Shown: piece after piece, positions 49,938 to 61,514 of the stretch
How positions within the stretch are numbered: the stretch's first letter is position 1
How the letters are laid out: the number at the start of each line of letters is the position of its first letter
Assembly: GCF_006741185.1 (NCBI RefSeq)
Contig: NZ_AP019379.1
Coordinates: 372,001-436,000 of the forward strand
Length of the DNA stretch: 64,000 nt
DNA from: Buchnera aphidicola (Nipponaphis monzeni)
Lineage (GTDB): Bacteria > Pseudomonadota > Gammaproteobacteria > Enterobacterales > Enterobacteriaceae
Direction: 5' to 3'
Translations under genes and position numbers: made by a program
Notes under the pieces: model-generated
Told to the model about the DNA's origin: nothing
What the model saw: only the letters and a program-made list of their open reading frames with translations
The model's database searches: none

Positions 49938-51095
49938 TTATTTTACAAAATTCAATTGATTTTTTAATTCATCTATTTTATCGACTTTTTCCCATGAAAA
50001 ATTATTCCTTCCAAAATGGCCATATACAGATGTTTCAAAATAAATAGGTTTAAGTAAATCTAACATCTTAATTATTCCATAAGGACTTAAATCAAAACAT
50101 TTCCTAATTAAATTAATTAATGTCGTATGTTTAATTTTACTTGTACCAAAAGTATCTACCATAATAGAAATAGGTTGTGATACTCCTATAGCATAAGACA
50201 ATTGAATTTCACATTTATCTGCAAAACCTGCTGCTACAATATTTTTAACTACATATCTAGCAGCATAAGCCGCTGAACGATCTACTTTAGAAGGGTCTTT
50301 TCCAGAAAAAGCTCCACCTCCATGACGAGACATTCCTCCATATGTGTCTACAATAATCTTTCTACCCGTTAAACCACAATCACCTATAGGTCCTCCTATA
50401 ACAAATCTACCTGTAGGATTTATAAATAACTTAGTTTTAGCAGTTAACCATTTTTTTGGTATTTCTGGTTTTATAATTTCTTCTATAATTGATTCTCTTA
50501 TTTCTTTTTGAGAAACTTCTTCTGAATGTTGTGTTGATAAAACAATTGTATCTATTCCTAATATTTTATTATCCTGATATTCGACAGTCACTTGGCTTTT
50601 AGCATCAGGCCTTAGCCATTTTAATGTTTTATTTTTTCGTAATATGGATTGTCTTTTCATTAATTTATGCGCATACGTTATAGGAGCTGGCATAAAAACA
50701 TTCGTTTCATTAGTAGCATATCCAAATATAATACCTTGATCTCCCGCTCCTTGTTTAGCAGGATTATAATTTTGTACGCCCTGATTAATATCAGGAGATT
50801 GTTTTCCAAAAACAGTTATAATAGCACAAGTATTTGCGTTAAATCCTGATTCAGAATCTAAATATCCAATGTTTCGTATAGTAGATCGTGCAATTTTTTC
50901 AATATCTATTAATGCATTACTAGTAATTTCTCCACCTATTAGCACCATCCCCATTTTTATATATGTCTCACATGCTACATGAGCGTAAGGATCTTTTTGA
51001 AGAAAAGCGTCAAGAATAGCATCAGAAATTTGATCAGCAATTTTATCTGGATGACCTTCAGATACTGATTCTGATGTAAAAAAATGTTGTGTCAT
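49938..51095 (-). CDS. metK: S-adenosylmethionine synthase
   Basis: MetK makes S-adenosylmethionine from methionine and ATP; it supplies the methyl donor for RlmE and TrmD encoded nearby. At 385 aa (E. coli 384) it is nearly unchanged: [20 protein letters not shown] at the start, then [15 protein letters not shown], the [10 protein letters not shown] block, and [19 protein letters not shown] as the phosphate-binding loop. The ATG at 51095 has AAAGG some bases upstream. No riboswitch is evident. A 1.6 kb empty spacer lies upstream, separating it from rpiA. Confidence 0.97.
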   Translation of the reverse strand: MTQHFFTSESVSEGHPDKIADQISDAILDAFLQKDPYAHVACETYIKMGMVLIGGEITSNALIDIEKIARSTIRNIGYLDSESGFNANTCAIITVFGKQSPDINQGVQNYNPAKQGAGDQGIIFGYATNETNVFMPAPITYAHKLMKRQSILRKNKTLKWLRPDAKSQVTVEYQDNKILGIDTIVLSTQHSEEVSQKEIRESIIEEIIKPEIPKKWLTAKTKLFINPTGRFVIGGPIGDCGLTGRKIIVDTYGGMSRHGGGAFSGKDPSKVDRSAAYAARYVVKNIVAAGFADKCEIQLSYAIGVSQPISIMVDTFGTSKIKHTTLINLIRKCFDLSPYGIIKMLDLLKPIYFETSVYGHFGRNNFSWEKVDKIDELKNQLNFVK

Positions 51096-52726
51096 TAACT
51101 TTCCTTTTTCAAAAAATGCATAAATATAATTGCTAAGTATATATAATTACACATATACTGAATATTTTTCATAAAAAATTTTTTTTATAATAAAATTATA
51201 AATTAGTTTTAATTAATTTAATAATTAACTAAAACTACACATAAAATTAAATATTTCAATATATGTAAAAAATGTCTAATTAAATTAGAGTTGTATTTAA
51301 CGTTACAGGTATAATTTTATTATATTATTTAAAAAAAACTTAAATACACATTTATAGTGTAATTATTATTAATAATTATATATTCTATTAATATAAAAAA
51401 TAAACTTTATTTTTGAATTTTTTACATTAATAATGTATGTAATATGAACATATTTTTATATATTAATAAAATGTCGTACATTAGTAATTTTTTAAAAAAT
51501 AAATAGTTTTAAAATAACATTTTAAAATGATTAAAACAATTAAATATAGTATAGATATTTATTACTATTAAAAAATTACATATCAAAATAAAAACAATTT
51601 ATTAAAAAAATTTGTTTTATGTTATACTTTTAAAAAAATTATGAAACATATTAACGTTAAAAATTAATAATAATGATTGTAATTAAATAAAAATATTCAT
51701 TTTTTTAAAAAATATGTAATGTATAAATTCTTTTTCGATACATATAACAATATTCTTATTAACTATATAATATAATTAGTTTAATTTAATTATTTTAATT
51801 AACAACAATTAATATATTGTAACATAATTTTTTTATTCTTAAAACATATAACGATAACGTTTTTAATTATTTAAATTACTTCCGTAATATGTATATTATT
51901 AAATTAATAAATATATTTTTATATTTATAAAATACTTTTAGTTATTTTTTTAAAAATTTTAAAATATGGAATTTACAGATCAATTATATTAAATAATAAT
52001 AAATACTACAAATTATTTAATTATTTAATATTAACCTTATTATTTATATAATTAATTATATAATAAATGTACTTGTCATTAAAGTTATTAATATATTAAA
52101 TATAATAAAAAATTCGTTTATAGGGATATCCATTTTATACTTGTATAAAGTATAATTTACCTATATTTTTATTCATTTATTATTAAATAAATAATTATTT
52201 GTTATGATACATTTGTTTTACGTAATTTCATATTATACTTAAAAATATATATTTTTATTTTTATGTATATATAATATACAATGTATGTATTTTAATACAT
52301 TATCATTTTAAATTATTAACAATAATAAAACATTACAAAAATATTTACAATTTTAAAAAATATAAAAACAATTTTTACATTTAACAGTTAATTTTAAAAT
52401 GTGTTTAAATAAAATAATGTTATTATTAATAATACTATATTTTATATATTTAATATATAATTAAGATATAATATCTTAATATTATTAATCAACTTAATAC
52501 ATTCGATAAAATTGTAAAAATTTTTTTTGTAAATATAATTCAATTTTTATTATATATATGCTTATATATAGTATTTATATTTAACATAAAATATGGTATA
52601 TTAAAATATATATTTTTATCATTTATTTACAAAAATACTTTAAATACATATCTAAAATTATTAATTTAAAATTTATAAAAACAATATTATTATGTACTCA
52701 AAAAGTACATTATTAATTTTAATTAA
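51096..52726. other. 1.6 kb non-coding spacer between metK and rpiA
   Basis: Extremely AT-rich with stops in all frames. I can recognise no gene remnant, tRNA or repeat. The only structured element I noted is a small hairpin TTATACTT-GTATA-AAGTATAA at 52135-52155, plus the rpiA terminator near the right end. The metK promoter should lie in the first 200 bases. The length suggests one or two genes eroded here. Confidence 0.6.
52692..52710 (-). terminator. Hairpin after rpiA
   Basis: ATGTACT (52692-52698) pairs with AGTACAT (52704-52710) around 5 bases. It lies about 17 bases past the rpiA stop on the minus strand. The U-tract is interrupted. Confidence 0.5.
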
Positions 52727-53389
52727 TTAATTTTTTATAATTTTTACGCCTTGATTAGTACCAATTAAAATAATATCAGCTTTTCTTAAAGCAAATAAAC
52801 CTACTGTAACAACCCCAGGAAATGAATTTATTACATTTTCCATTTTAATAGGATCTAATATTTTTAAATTATATATATCTATTATAATATTTCCATTATC
52901 TGTAATAATATTTTTTCTATATTTAGGAACTCCTCCTAGTTTAATAAATTCTCGCATTAAATACGATTTAGCCATAGGAATAACTTCTACAGGCAATGGG
53001 AAAGAAGTTCCTAATATTTCAACTATTTTAGTTTGATCAATTATACAAATAAATTTGTCAGCAATGTTTGCTAAAATTTTTTCTCCAGTTAAAGCCCCGC
53101 CTCCTCCTTTAATCATCTCCATGTTATTATTAATTGCATCTGCTCCATCAATATACAATGGTAAATGATTTATATTATTTAGATCAAAAACTTTCATACC
53201 ATATTTTTTTAAATACAAAGTAGATATTTTAGAACTTGATACTGTTCCATTTATTAAATTTTTAACGTTACTTAGTATTTTAATAAATTTTAAAACAGTA
53301 GTTCCTGTACCTATTCCTAATATACTACCAGATGGTATATAATCAATAACTGCTTGAGCTACAATTGTTTTTAGATTTTTTAACTTCAT
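52727..53389 (-). CDS. rpiA: Ribose-5-phosphate isomerase A
   Basis: RpiA interconverts ribose 5-phosphate and ribulose 5-phosphate, linking the pentose phosphate route to nucleotide synthesis. At 220 aa from 53389 (E. coli 219) it has GIGTGTTVLKFI, the DGADAIN block with catalytic acidic residues, KGGGGALTGEKILA, LPVEVIPMA, and the final FPGVVTVGLFALRKAD. An in-frame ATG at 53404 would add MIFNH; MKLKNLKTIVAQAV aligns with E. coli MTQDELKKAVGWAA, so I preferred 53389. No clear SD precedes either start. It has no adjacent operon partner. Confidence 0.95.
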   Translation of the reverse strand: MKLKNLKTIVAQAVIDYIPSGSILGIGTGTTVLKFIKILSNVKNLINGTVSSSKISTLYLKKYGMKVFDLNNINHLPLYIDGADAINNNMEMIKGGGGALTGEKILANIADKFICIIDQTKIVEILGTSFPLPVEVIPMAKSYLMREFIKLGGVPKYRKNIITDNGNIIIDIYNLKILDPIKMENVINSFPGVVTVGLFALRKADIILIGTNQGVKIIKN

Positions 53390-53573
53390 ATGATTAAAAA
53401 TCAAATAAATTAAAGTATTTATACTTGGTTGAGTTATGTTTTTTGATTTATATTTATATATAAAATAATATTTTTATATGTTTCATACAATTGATATTTA
53501 AAAGTTTATGACAAATTATACTAAAAAAATTTAATTAAATTTAAAAAATTTATAATTGTTTTTATTTAATTAC

Positions 53574-53644
53574 CTGGGGCACCTGGATTCGAACCAGGGA
53601 TGCCGGTATCAAAAACCGGTGCCTTGCCGCTTGGCTATGCCCCA
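53574..53644 (-). tRNA. glnU: tRNA-Gln (anticodon TTG)
   Basis: Acceptor stem TGGGGCA/TGCCCCA, anticodon loop TTTTGAT in CCGGT/ACCGG, T-arm CCTGG-TTCGAAT-CCAGG. The variable loop is one base shorter than in E. coli glnU. It starts with T, as E. coli tRNA-Gln does. It is last of a Met-Leu-Gln cluster read on the minus strand, the metT-leuW-glnU order of E. coli. Confidence 0.95.
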
Positions 53645-53851
53645 TTTTTAAAACTATATTGACAAATTAACTAACTTATTTATAAACAATAATACTAGAC
53701 AATATTAGTATTGTAATTATATCTTTTAATAATTTTTAATAATATTACTATAACTTTATTAAATTAATGTCAATTGAATTTATTATTTAAAGTTAGCAAT
53801 TTGTTTAAAATTTTTTTATATTTGTTTTTTAAATTAAATTTAATAACATTA

Positions 53852-53933
53852 TACGGGAGGCGAGATTTGAACTCGCAAACCTTGCGGCGCTAGAACCTAA
53901 ATCTAGTGCGTCTACCTATTTCGCCACTCCCGT
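53852..53933 (-). tRNA. leuW: tRNA-Leu (anticodon TAG)
   Basis: Acceptor stem ACGGGAG/CTCCCGT, anticodon stem CTAGA/TCTAG around TTTAGGT, class II variable arm CGCCGCAAGGTTT, T-loop GAGTTCAAATCTC. It reads CUN codons. Middle gene of the Met-Leu-Gln cluster. Confidence 0.95.
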
Positions 53934-53978
53934 ATTATAGTGATTATTGTTTTTGCTAGCAATTATAAAAAATTTATT

Positions 53979-54052
53979 TGGCTATGACGGGAATTGAACC
54001 CATGACCTCAGCGTTATGAGTGCTGCGCTCTAACCTTCTGAGCTACATAGCC
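53979..54052 (-). tRNA. metT: tRNA-Met, elongator (anticodon CAT)
   Basis: Acceptor stem GGCTATG/CATAGCC, anticodon loop CTCATAA, T-loop GGGTTCAATTCCC. The acceptor stem is fully paired at position 1-72, so it is not the initiator. A tRNA-Ile with lysidine also has a CAT anticodon, but the position ahead of tRNA-Leu(TAG) and tRNA-Gln matches E. coli metT. The anticodon stem has an A31-C39 mismatch. Confidence 0.9.
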
Positions 54053-54339
54053 TGATAAAAAATTTTTTAATACAATTCATAAAAAAAATTTTTTTTAATT
54101 ATATGTTACTATAAAAAATATATTTTAAATAGTGTTCAATTTAAATATTATAAGTATTATTTATAAATTTCATATATTAAAAATTTATTTAAAAAATATT
54201 TACAAATTAATTTGTAAAAATATTATATATTATTAAATAAATTTAAATTTATATTATGATAATATCATATTGTAAACAAATTTAAAATATCAATTTGTTA
54301 AAATATTATATAACTTAAATAAAAAAGAAAAAATATTTA

Positions 54340-56025
54340 ATGAAAATTCAGAAAAAAATTAAAAAAAACTTTATTTATCATATTATTGATCAAGACTTAA
54401 GTAAAAACAAAAATTTAAAAATACATACGAGGTTTCCTCCAGAACCTAACGGACATCTACATATAGGCCATGCAAAATCTATATTTCTAAATTTTAGTAT
54501 AGCTAAATTTTATAAAGGTAAATGTAATCTAAGATTTGATGACACAAATCCTACTAAAGAAAATGTCAAATTTATTTCTTCTATTAAAAAAGATATTCTT
54601 TGGTTAGGTTTTGTATGGAATGATGATATAAAATTTTCTTCTCAATATTTTAGTTTATTATACAAATTTGCCGTTCAACTAATTAAAAAAAATTTAGCTT
54701 ACGTTGATCAATTAACAAAAAAACAAATTCGTGATTATAGAGGTACGTTGAAAAAACCTGGAAAAAAAAGTCCTTATCGATCACGTAGCATAAAAGAAAA
54801 TTTATATCTTTTTAAACAAATGAAGAAAGGATTAATACCTGAAGGTCATGCATGTTTGCGAGCTAAAATAGACATGGAATCTCCTTTTATTATTATGCGA
54901 GACCCTGTGTTATATCGTATATTATATTGCAAACATCATCAAACACTAAATTACTGGTGTATCTATCCTATGTATGATTTTGCTCATTGTATTGCTGATA
55001 CTCTAGAAAATATTACACATTCTTTATGCACATTAGAATTTCAAGAAAACAAACATCTATACAATTGGATATTAAATAACATAGATATTAATGTTAAAAA
55101 TAGACCTTATCAATATGAGTTTTCTCCATTAAAATTAGAATATAATGTTTTATCTAAAAGAAAATTACAAATGTTGGTTGATAAAAAAATTGTTAATGGA
55201 TGGAATGATCCTAGAATGCCTACGATTTCAGGACTCAGAAAAAAAGGATATACACCTGATTCTATTATTAAATTTTGTGAAAAAGTTGGGGTAACAAAAC
55301 AAAATAATTTAATACAATTATCTACTTTAGAATCATGTATAAGAAAAGAACTAAATGAAACATCTCCTAGAATAATGGCCATTCTTAATCCTATAAAAAT
55401 AATAATAGAAAATTTACCTGAATGTTATATGGAAATTATTAATATTCCAAACCATCCAAATAAACCAGAAATGGGAAATAGAAAAATCATATTCAGTAAA
55501 GAAATTTATATAGACAAATTTGATTTTTGTGAATACCCAAGTAAAGAATATAAAAGATTAAGTATAGGTAAAACAGTTAAGTTACGTTATGGATACAACA
55601 TTACAGCTACTGCAATAAAAAAAAATCAATTTAATAACATTGAATATATTACATGTACATATGATCCTCACACAATAAAAAATAATTTGTATATTAAAAA
55701 ATATGTTGGTATTATTCATTGGATATCTATTAAAAATACAATTTCTGCTAAATTTAAAATTTATAAAAAATTATTTTATATTCAAAATCCAGAGCTAAAA
55801 AAAAATTTTTTAGATTATATTAATACTAATACTTTAAATATCAAAACAGGCTTTGTCGAAAAATCTATTATGATGAACTTATCAATAAGACGCTATCAAT
55901 TTGAAAGAGAAGGGTATTTTTATCTTTGTTGCTCAATATTAAAAGATAATTTTTTAACTTTTAATCAAATTGTTACCCTTAAAAAAAATAAACAAAAAAA
56001 TATTTTGTCAACAAATCACTTATAG
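54340..56025 (+). CDS. glnS: Glutaminyl-tRNA synthetase
   Basis: Charges tRNA-Gln; class Ib enzyme, monomeric. At 561 aa (E. coli 554) it has the HIGH motif in FPPEPNGHLHIGHAKSI near residues 31-47, RFDDTNPTKE, the KMSKS equivalent VLSKRKL, and WNDPRMPTISGLRKKGYTP. The C-terminal part is the beta-barrel anticodon-binding domain, ending with VEKSIMMNLSIRRYQFEREGYF, which resembles E. coli FQFEREGYFCLD. The tRNA-Gln gene lies close by, divergently transcribed. The product is a little longer at its Lys-rich C-terminus. Nothing is missing. Confidence 0.97.
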   Translation: MKIQKKIKKNFIYHIIDQDLSKNKNLKIHTRFPPEPNGHLHIGHAKSIFLNFSIAKFYKGKCNLRFDDTNPTKENVKFISSIKKDILWLGFVWNDDIKFSSQYFSLLYKFAVQLIKKNLAYVDQLTKKQIRDYRGTLKKPGKKSPYRSRSIKENLYLFKQMKKGLIPEGHACLRAKIDMESPFIIMRDPVLYRILYCKHHQTLNYWCIYPMYDFAHCIADTLENITHSLCTLEFQENKHLYNWILNNIDINVKNRPYQYEFSPLKLEYNVLSKRKLQMLVDKKIVNGWNDPRMPTISGLRKKGYTPDSIIKFCEKVGVTKQNNLIQLSTLESCIRKELNETSPRIMAILNPIKIIIENLPECYMEIINIPNHPNKPEMGNRKIIFSKEIYIDKFDFCEYPSKEYKRLSIGKTVKLRYGYNITATAIKKNQFNNIEYITCTYDPHTIKNNLYIKKYVGIIHWISIKNTISAKFKIYKKLFYIQNPELKKNFLDYINTNTLNIKTGFVEKSIMMNLSIRRYQFEREGYFYLCCSILKDNFLTFNQIVTLKKNKQKNILSTNHL

Positions 56026-56909
56026 ATATTTGTTTAAAAAATAATGTTATATATTTATAACTTTGGTATAAATATATATAAATACTAAAATAAAAAAAAT
56101 TTTGTACAAAACTAATCAAAATAATAATAAATACATATAAAAAATATTTAAAAAATATGTTAAATATTATTTACAATAAATAATTATGAAATTTATTAGT
56201 TTTTAATACTAATAAACACTAACATAAAAATATATTTATTTTTAGTAATTTAACATTAGTAATGATAATTAAAAAAAATAATTTTTAGAACAATTTATTG
56301 TTTTAATATTGCATAAACATTTTATTTAAAATAATAAATTATTGAAAAATTTAATATAAATAATCTTACGAACATATTACATTATATGTATAAATTACTA
56401 ATAACAATTTCTTTATACATTAATGCCAATCTTTATTAATAAAAAAAATTATTTACTATATTTTGTAAGTTTACATAAATAATATTATAAGTTTTTATAT
56501 ACTTAACATTAGTAAATCTATTAACTACAAAATATAACATTTTATTATTTAAAAATTAGTAATTAATATGAATGTATTAATTATTAAATAATCTCATAGA
56601 TTTAAAATGTTAATATAATTAATTAAATTACATTAATACAAAATTAACATGGAACATATTAAAAATATGTGTATCCTAACTATAAAGTTATGTAAAGTAA
56701 GTTAACATAAATATATCTATGTATGCTGCCATATTAATATTTTAACAATGATTCAATTCACAGTCAGCAATAAATTATAAATAATATTTTTTAAATAATA
56801 TTAATTATTTAGTAAAAATTATTATTATTATTATGCAATGTAATGTTTAATAACATTAAGAATATATAATTTAAACATTTATTTATCATACATTAAAGGA
56901 TATTGAATA
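56026..56909. other. Spacer between glnS and eno (pyrG absent)
   Basis: About 0.9 kb without a gene. In E. coli pyrG lies directly upstream of eno; no pyrG remnant is recognisable here. The segment 56725-56775 is slightly less AT-rich and contains a possible TGCTG/CAGCA pairing; it may belong to the eno promoter region, but I cannot assign boxes with confidence. Confidence 0.55.
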
Positions 56910-58217
56910 ATGCCTAGAATTATAAAAACAATAGCTAGAGAAATAATAGATTCTAGAGGTTTTCCTACAATTGAATCTGAAGTATATTTAGAAGATGGTA
57001 TTATAGGAAGGGCTTCTGTGCCTTCGGGTGCCTCTACTGGATCTAAAGAGGCTTTAGAACTAAGAGATTGCAATAAAAATTACTTTTTTGGAAAAGGTGT
57101 TACTAAAGCTGTAAATTCTGTAATGAAATATATAGCTCCTTCTATAAAAAATAAAAACTCTGAAGACCAAAACAATATAGATAATATTTTAATTAATTTA
57201 GATGGTACTGAAAATAAATCTTTTTTAGGAGCTAATGCTATTTTGTCAGTATCTTTAGCTGTAGCTAAAGCTACAGCTATGTATAAAAAAATTCCTTTGT
57301 ACCAATATATTTCTTATTTACACGGATCTCCCGAAAAATATTCTATGCCTTTACCTATGATAAATGTAATCAATGGAGGAAAACATTCTAACAATAATAT
57401 TGACATACAAGAATTTATGATCCAACCTATCTTAGCAAAGACTATCAAAGAAGCTATTCAAATTGGATGTGAAATATTTTATACTTTAGGTTTAATTTTA
57501 AAAGAAAATTGTATGAGTATTGCTGTTGGTGATGAAGGTGGTTATTCTCCTAATTTGAAATCTAATGAAGATGCAATACATTTAATTAAAACAGCAATAG
57601 AACGATCAGGTTATTCTTTAGGAACAGATATAACGTTAGCCATAGACTGTGCAGCATCTGAACTGTACAATTCAAAAACTAAAAAATATCATTTAATGAA
57701 TGAAAATAAAGTTTTTAACTATCAAGAATTTACATCTTATTTAACAAAATTGTCAGAAAAATATTCTATTGTGTCTATAGAAGACGGTTTATCAGAACTA
57801 GATTGGGAAGGATATATTTATCAAACAAAAAAATTAGGTAAAAAAATACAATTAGTAGGAGATGATTTATTTGTAACTAATAACAAAATTTTTAAAAAAG
57901 GTATAAAATCTAAAATAGCTAATGCCATTTTAGTTAAATTAAATCAAATTGGAACGTTAACAGAAACTCTTAAAGTTATCAATACTGCACAATTGTCAAA
58001 TTATTCAGTTATTATATCTCATAGATCTGGAGAAACAGAAGATACTACTATTGCGGACCTTTCTGTAGGTACATCTTCTGAACAAATCAAAACCGGTTCT
58101 ATGTCCAGAACAGATCGCCTTGCAAAATATAATCAATTAATACGAATTGAAGAATCTTTAGGAAACGAAAAAGCTCCTTTAAATAAAAAAATAAAATCGT
58201 ACTATAATTTTTCATAA
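56910..58217 (+). CDS. eno: Enolase
   Basis: Enolase converts 2-phosphoglycerate to PEP in glycolysis; in E. coli it also binds RNase E in the degradosome. At 435 aa (E. coli 432) it shows [16 protein letters not shown], the loop [35 protein letters not shown], the metal ligands in [17 protein letters not shown] and VGDDLFVTN, and [15 protein letters not shown]. An AAAGGA sits about 11 bases before the ATG. It keeps its strong terminator at 58280 but has lost pyrG upstream. Confidence 0.97.
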   Translation: MPRIIKTIAREIIDSRGFPTIESEVYLEDGIIGRASVPSGASTGSKEALELRDCNKNYFFGKGVTKAVNSVMKYIAPSIKNKNSEDQNNIDNILINLDGTENKSFLGANAILSVSLAVAKATAMYKKIPLYQYISYLHGSPEKYSMPLPMINVINGGKHSNNNIDIQEFMIQPILAKTIKEAIQIGCEIFYTLGLILKENCMSIAVGDEGGYSPNLKSNEDAIHLIKTAIERSGYSLGTDITLAIDCAASELYNSKTKKYHLMNENKVFNYQEFTSYLTKLSEKYSIVSIEDGLSELDWEGYIYQTKKLGKKIQLVGDDLFVTNNKIFKKGIKSKIANAILVKLNQIGTLTETLKVINTAQLSNYSVIISHRSGETEDTTIADLSVGTSSEQIKTGSMSRTDRLAKYNQLIRIEESLGNEKAPLNKKIKSYYNFS

Positions 58218-58279
58218 TTTTCTTTAAAAAAATAAATTAATTTTATATAAATTAATTTATAAATCATTTTTTATATGTT

Positions 58280-58314
58280 GTAATTAGATGTAATGTATAC
58301 ATCTAATTACTTTT
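58280..58314 (+). terminator. eno terminator
   Basis: GTAATTAGATGTA (58280-58292) pairs perfectly with TACATCTAATTAC (58298-58310) around 5 bases, followed by TTTT. It lies 62 bases past the eno stop. Confidence 0.88.
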
Positions 58315-60685
58315 AGTCAAAGTTAATGTTTGTTATAAAACCAAAAAAAAGAAACATTATTTACTTTATTTATTATAAAAAGATAATTAAATATATAATA
58401 AGTTATATAATATAAATTATACTCAATTGTTTATAAAACATTAAAATTTTTTAAAAAAAATATTTTTTATATTTAAAAAATATTATCTATTTATTTAAGT
58501 TAATATGATAAAAAAAATATACTACATTTTTTGTTAATGTACATTATATTAAAAATACACAACAAAATTAATTAATATTATTATATATGCACAAAAAAAT
58601 ATAAATGTTCGCTTATTACTAATAATTCAATTAATAAGTAATTGCAATTATTTTTTAAATTTATTTTAAATATTTATGTTACTAATCATTTAATGTTTAA
58701 TAAGTTATTAATAAGATAATTGTTTTATAATTATAAAAAATTACGTACATATATATTTATTTAGTAATAAAATATAATAACTTTTTTTTAAAAATACATG
58801 TTTTCATATTTTATATATTTGTTTTTTATATTTTTTTAAAGTATCTTGCAAATTATAATATAATATTTTATTTATAAAAAAAATATAATTTTTTATATAT
58901 CTTAAAAGTTTTACTTTTTACAAACATATATAAATTAATATTTAAATGTTTTTTTATAAAAACACTTTTTTTAAAAAATATTACATCATATTTTAAACTA
59001 AAAAAAAATTCATTAAAAATTTATAATTTTATAATTAATTTATATATATTAAAAATTTTTGTTCGTAATATACAATAAAAATTGTGTTACTATATATAAA
59101 ATATTAATGAGTATTAATATTTTGATTTATATATTTATATATTACTGTTAATATAATTGTTATAAATTATTAAAAAAAATTTATAAACATCATATAAAAA
59201 ATTTATATAAATAAATTTACTTTATTAAAGTAAAAAATATTGTACATACTTCAATAAATAAATAATATTAACATATTAATTCATATGTTTCTTAAAATAA
59301 TTAATAATAGTAAATATCCTAAAAAATTACATCCTATTATTTTTTTTTAAAAAAGTATATATAAAATATATAAAATAATTAATTGCTGTTAGTAACAAAT
59401 TTTTTCCTATATATTATATATAACTATATATTTAACATATAAAATATACGCATATATTATATTATAACTTATTATATAATATTTATTAAACATTAAAAAT
59501 GTTTATCACTATAAACACTGATGTTAGTCGCAAACAAAATTAATACTAACAACTTTTTTCCAAACACTAAATAACATTTACTTATATTATCTTTCAACAC
59601 TTATTGTTAAATAATAATAAAGATATATTAATTTTTAAAAATGTTTTTTTTAAAATGTTTAAATATGTCAATAAAAATTCACTTTTTTAAAAAATAAATT
59701 TTATAATTTTTAATTTATAAATTATTTCATTATTTAATAATATAATTTATTGTTAAATTACATATATTTTTCCTAAAAAATTTTTTATTAAAAATTAATT
59801 TTTTAATACTAATTAATGTTAATGATAAAATATTGTAAATATTACTCCTAATTTATAATTATACAATTACTTTTTAAAATAAAATATTTTATTTACTATA
59901 ACATTTTATATATTTTAATTAATTATAAAGTATTTTAAATGACTATTAGGTATAGATATGTTATATTATTAATCAATATAATATGTTTACATCTATTTTT
60001 GTATTAAACATATTTTCAGCATTTTATTAACAAAAAAATAACAGCATAACAACAAATATAAAATATTTAAAACTCTAATTAAAAAATTAAAAAATTTAAT
60101 TACAAATACATTAATAGCGTATCTTGTTATTATTTATAATTTTCGTTACATCATTTTATTTAAAAATATAATATTAATATTAATATTCAAAAAAAATATG
60201 TTTTTAATTTCTTAAATAGAAAATATTACTAATAAATATGAGTGTTAAAACAAAAAATAATTAATAATAAATAATTTTTTTATTATTTTTTAAAACATTG
60301 AATGTTATGCGTTAGGTTTATATAACTAGATAAATTATATGTACAATATTTATATACAAATTGTATATTAAATAAAAAAAAATATAATTAAAATATTAAA
60401 CATGTAATATACAAATATACAATAATATTTTTTTAAAAAATAATGTCATTTTAATTAATGTCTAGTATACATTAATCGAAATAAAAAATTATATGTTGAT
60501 AAATTCAAAATTTATGTAAACATATATATGTTTTATATAATAAAATAACATATACAATCTATTTACCTTATTATTATAATAATATAATAATAACTTATGT
60601 AAAAGTATCATTATAATTAATATACAAACAATTTTAAAAAATAAAGTCTTTAAAATTTAAAAATTTTGATAATTTAACTTAAAAA
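58315..60685. other. 2.4 kb non-coding spacer between eno and dsbA
   Basis: The longest gene-free stretch in the window, over 90% of bases being A or T by eye. I find no reading frame of note, no tRNA and no clear repeat. Other Buchnera carry cysteine-synthesis (sulfate assimilation) and other genes in the eno-dsbA interval, so this is probably the eroded site of several genes. No frame can be aligned to any of them by eye. Confidence 0.6.
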
Positions 60686-61342
60686 ATGAAAATATTTACA
60701 TATGTAAAAATATACATTATATTATTAGAAATATTTTTGACATTCAGTGTTCCATCCACAACCTTTTTAGTAAACAAAGATTACTTTTTAATAAGACCTT
60801 TACAAAATATACCTAAGGTGGTAGAATTTTTTTCATTTTATTGTCCATATTGTTATCAGTTAGAAATATGTAATAAAAAAAATAATATTTTTAACAAAAA
60901 CTCTTTAAATAATATGAACATTAGACATTATCATGTTATTTTTAATAATAATTTTGATTTATCAATAACGCAAGCTTGGTCTATTGCTATCGCTTTAAAT
61001 ATAGAAAATAAAGTTATATTACCTATATTTTCAGGAATACAAAAAGTACACACTATATATAATAAAAAAACTTTAAAAAAAACGTTCATACAATATTCAG
61101 ATATATCTCCTCAAATGTATGATACACTTTGGGATAGCCTTTTAATAAAAAAAATTTTACTAAAACAAATACAAACATCTCAACTTATTCAGTTAAAAGA
61201 AATACCAACAATTTGTATTAATGGGAAATATGTTATTAATAATAATATACATCTGAAATCAATTTTAGAATTTATAAAATCGTATACTGTTGTAACAAAT
61301 TATTTACTAAATATAAAAGAATTAAAGATAGTAAAAAAATAA
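60686..61342 (+). CDS. dsbA: DsbA-like thiol:disulfide oxidoreductase
   Basis: DsbA introduces disulfide bonds into exported proteins in the periplasm. At 218 aa (E. coli 208) it begins with a hydrophobic signal-like segment (YIILLEIFLTFSV, about residues 10-22). The thioredoxin fold starts VVEFFSFYCPYCYQLE near residues 48-63, followed by the helical insert with TQAWSIAIAL. The cis-Pro loop reads EIPTICINGKY near 170-180 (E. coli VPAMFVNGKY). The active site is CPYC, whereas E. coli DsbA has CPHC. Extra cysteines lie at ICNKK and TICING. It precedes polA, as in the E. coli dsbA-polA region. Confidence 0.92.
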   Translation: MKIFTYVKIYIILLEIFLTFSVPSTTFLVNKDYFLIRPLQNIPKVVEFFSFYCPYCYQLEICNKKNNIFNKNSLNNMNIRHYHVIFNNNFDLSITQAWSIAIALNIENKVILPIFSGIQKVHTIYNKKTLKKTFIQYSDISPQMYDTLWDSLLIKKILLKQIQTSQLIQLKEIPTICINGKYVINNNIHLKSILEFIKSYTVVTNYLLNIKELKIVKK

Positions 61343-61366
61343 ATAAAAAATTCAGTTTATAAAAAA

Positions 61367-61382
61367 ACACTTTTTTAAGTGT
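61367..61382 (+). terminator. Small hairpin after dsbA
   Basis: ACACTT-TTTT-AAGTGT, a 6-bp stem 25 bases past the dsbA stop, with no U-tract after it. It may be a weak terminator; polA begins about 130 bases later. Confidence 0.4.
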
Positions 61383-61514
61383 ATATAAGAGTTCATTAAA
61401 AAAACAATTAAATTTTTTAATATATCTTCTAACACAACACATATATTGTCACTTTTTATAAAATAAAACACTACAACTTAACTAAAAAAATTGTTAACAA
61501 TTAATAATTATAAT

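Noticed and set aside
58315..60685. Search by eye for cys-gene pseudogenes, tRNAs or a small RNA gene
   Set aside because: No alignable frame, no GC-rich island and no cloverleaf could be found; a computed search would be needed to claim any remnant.
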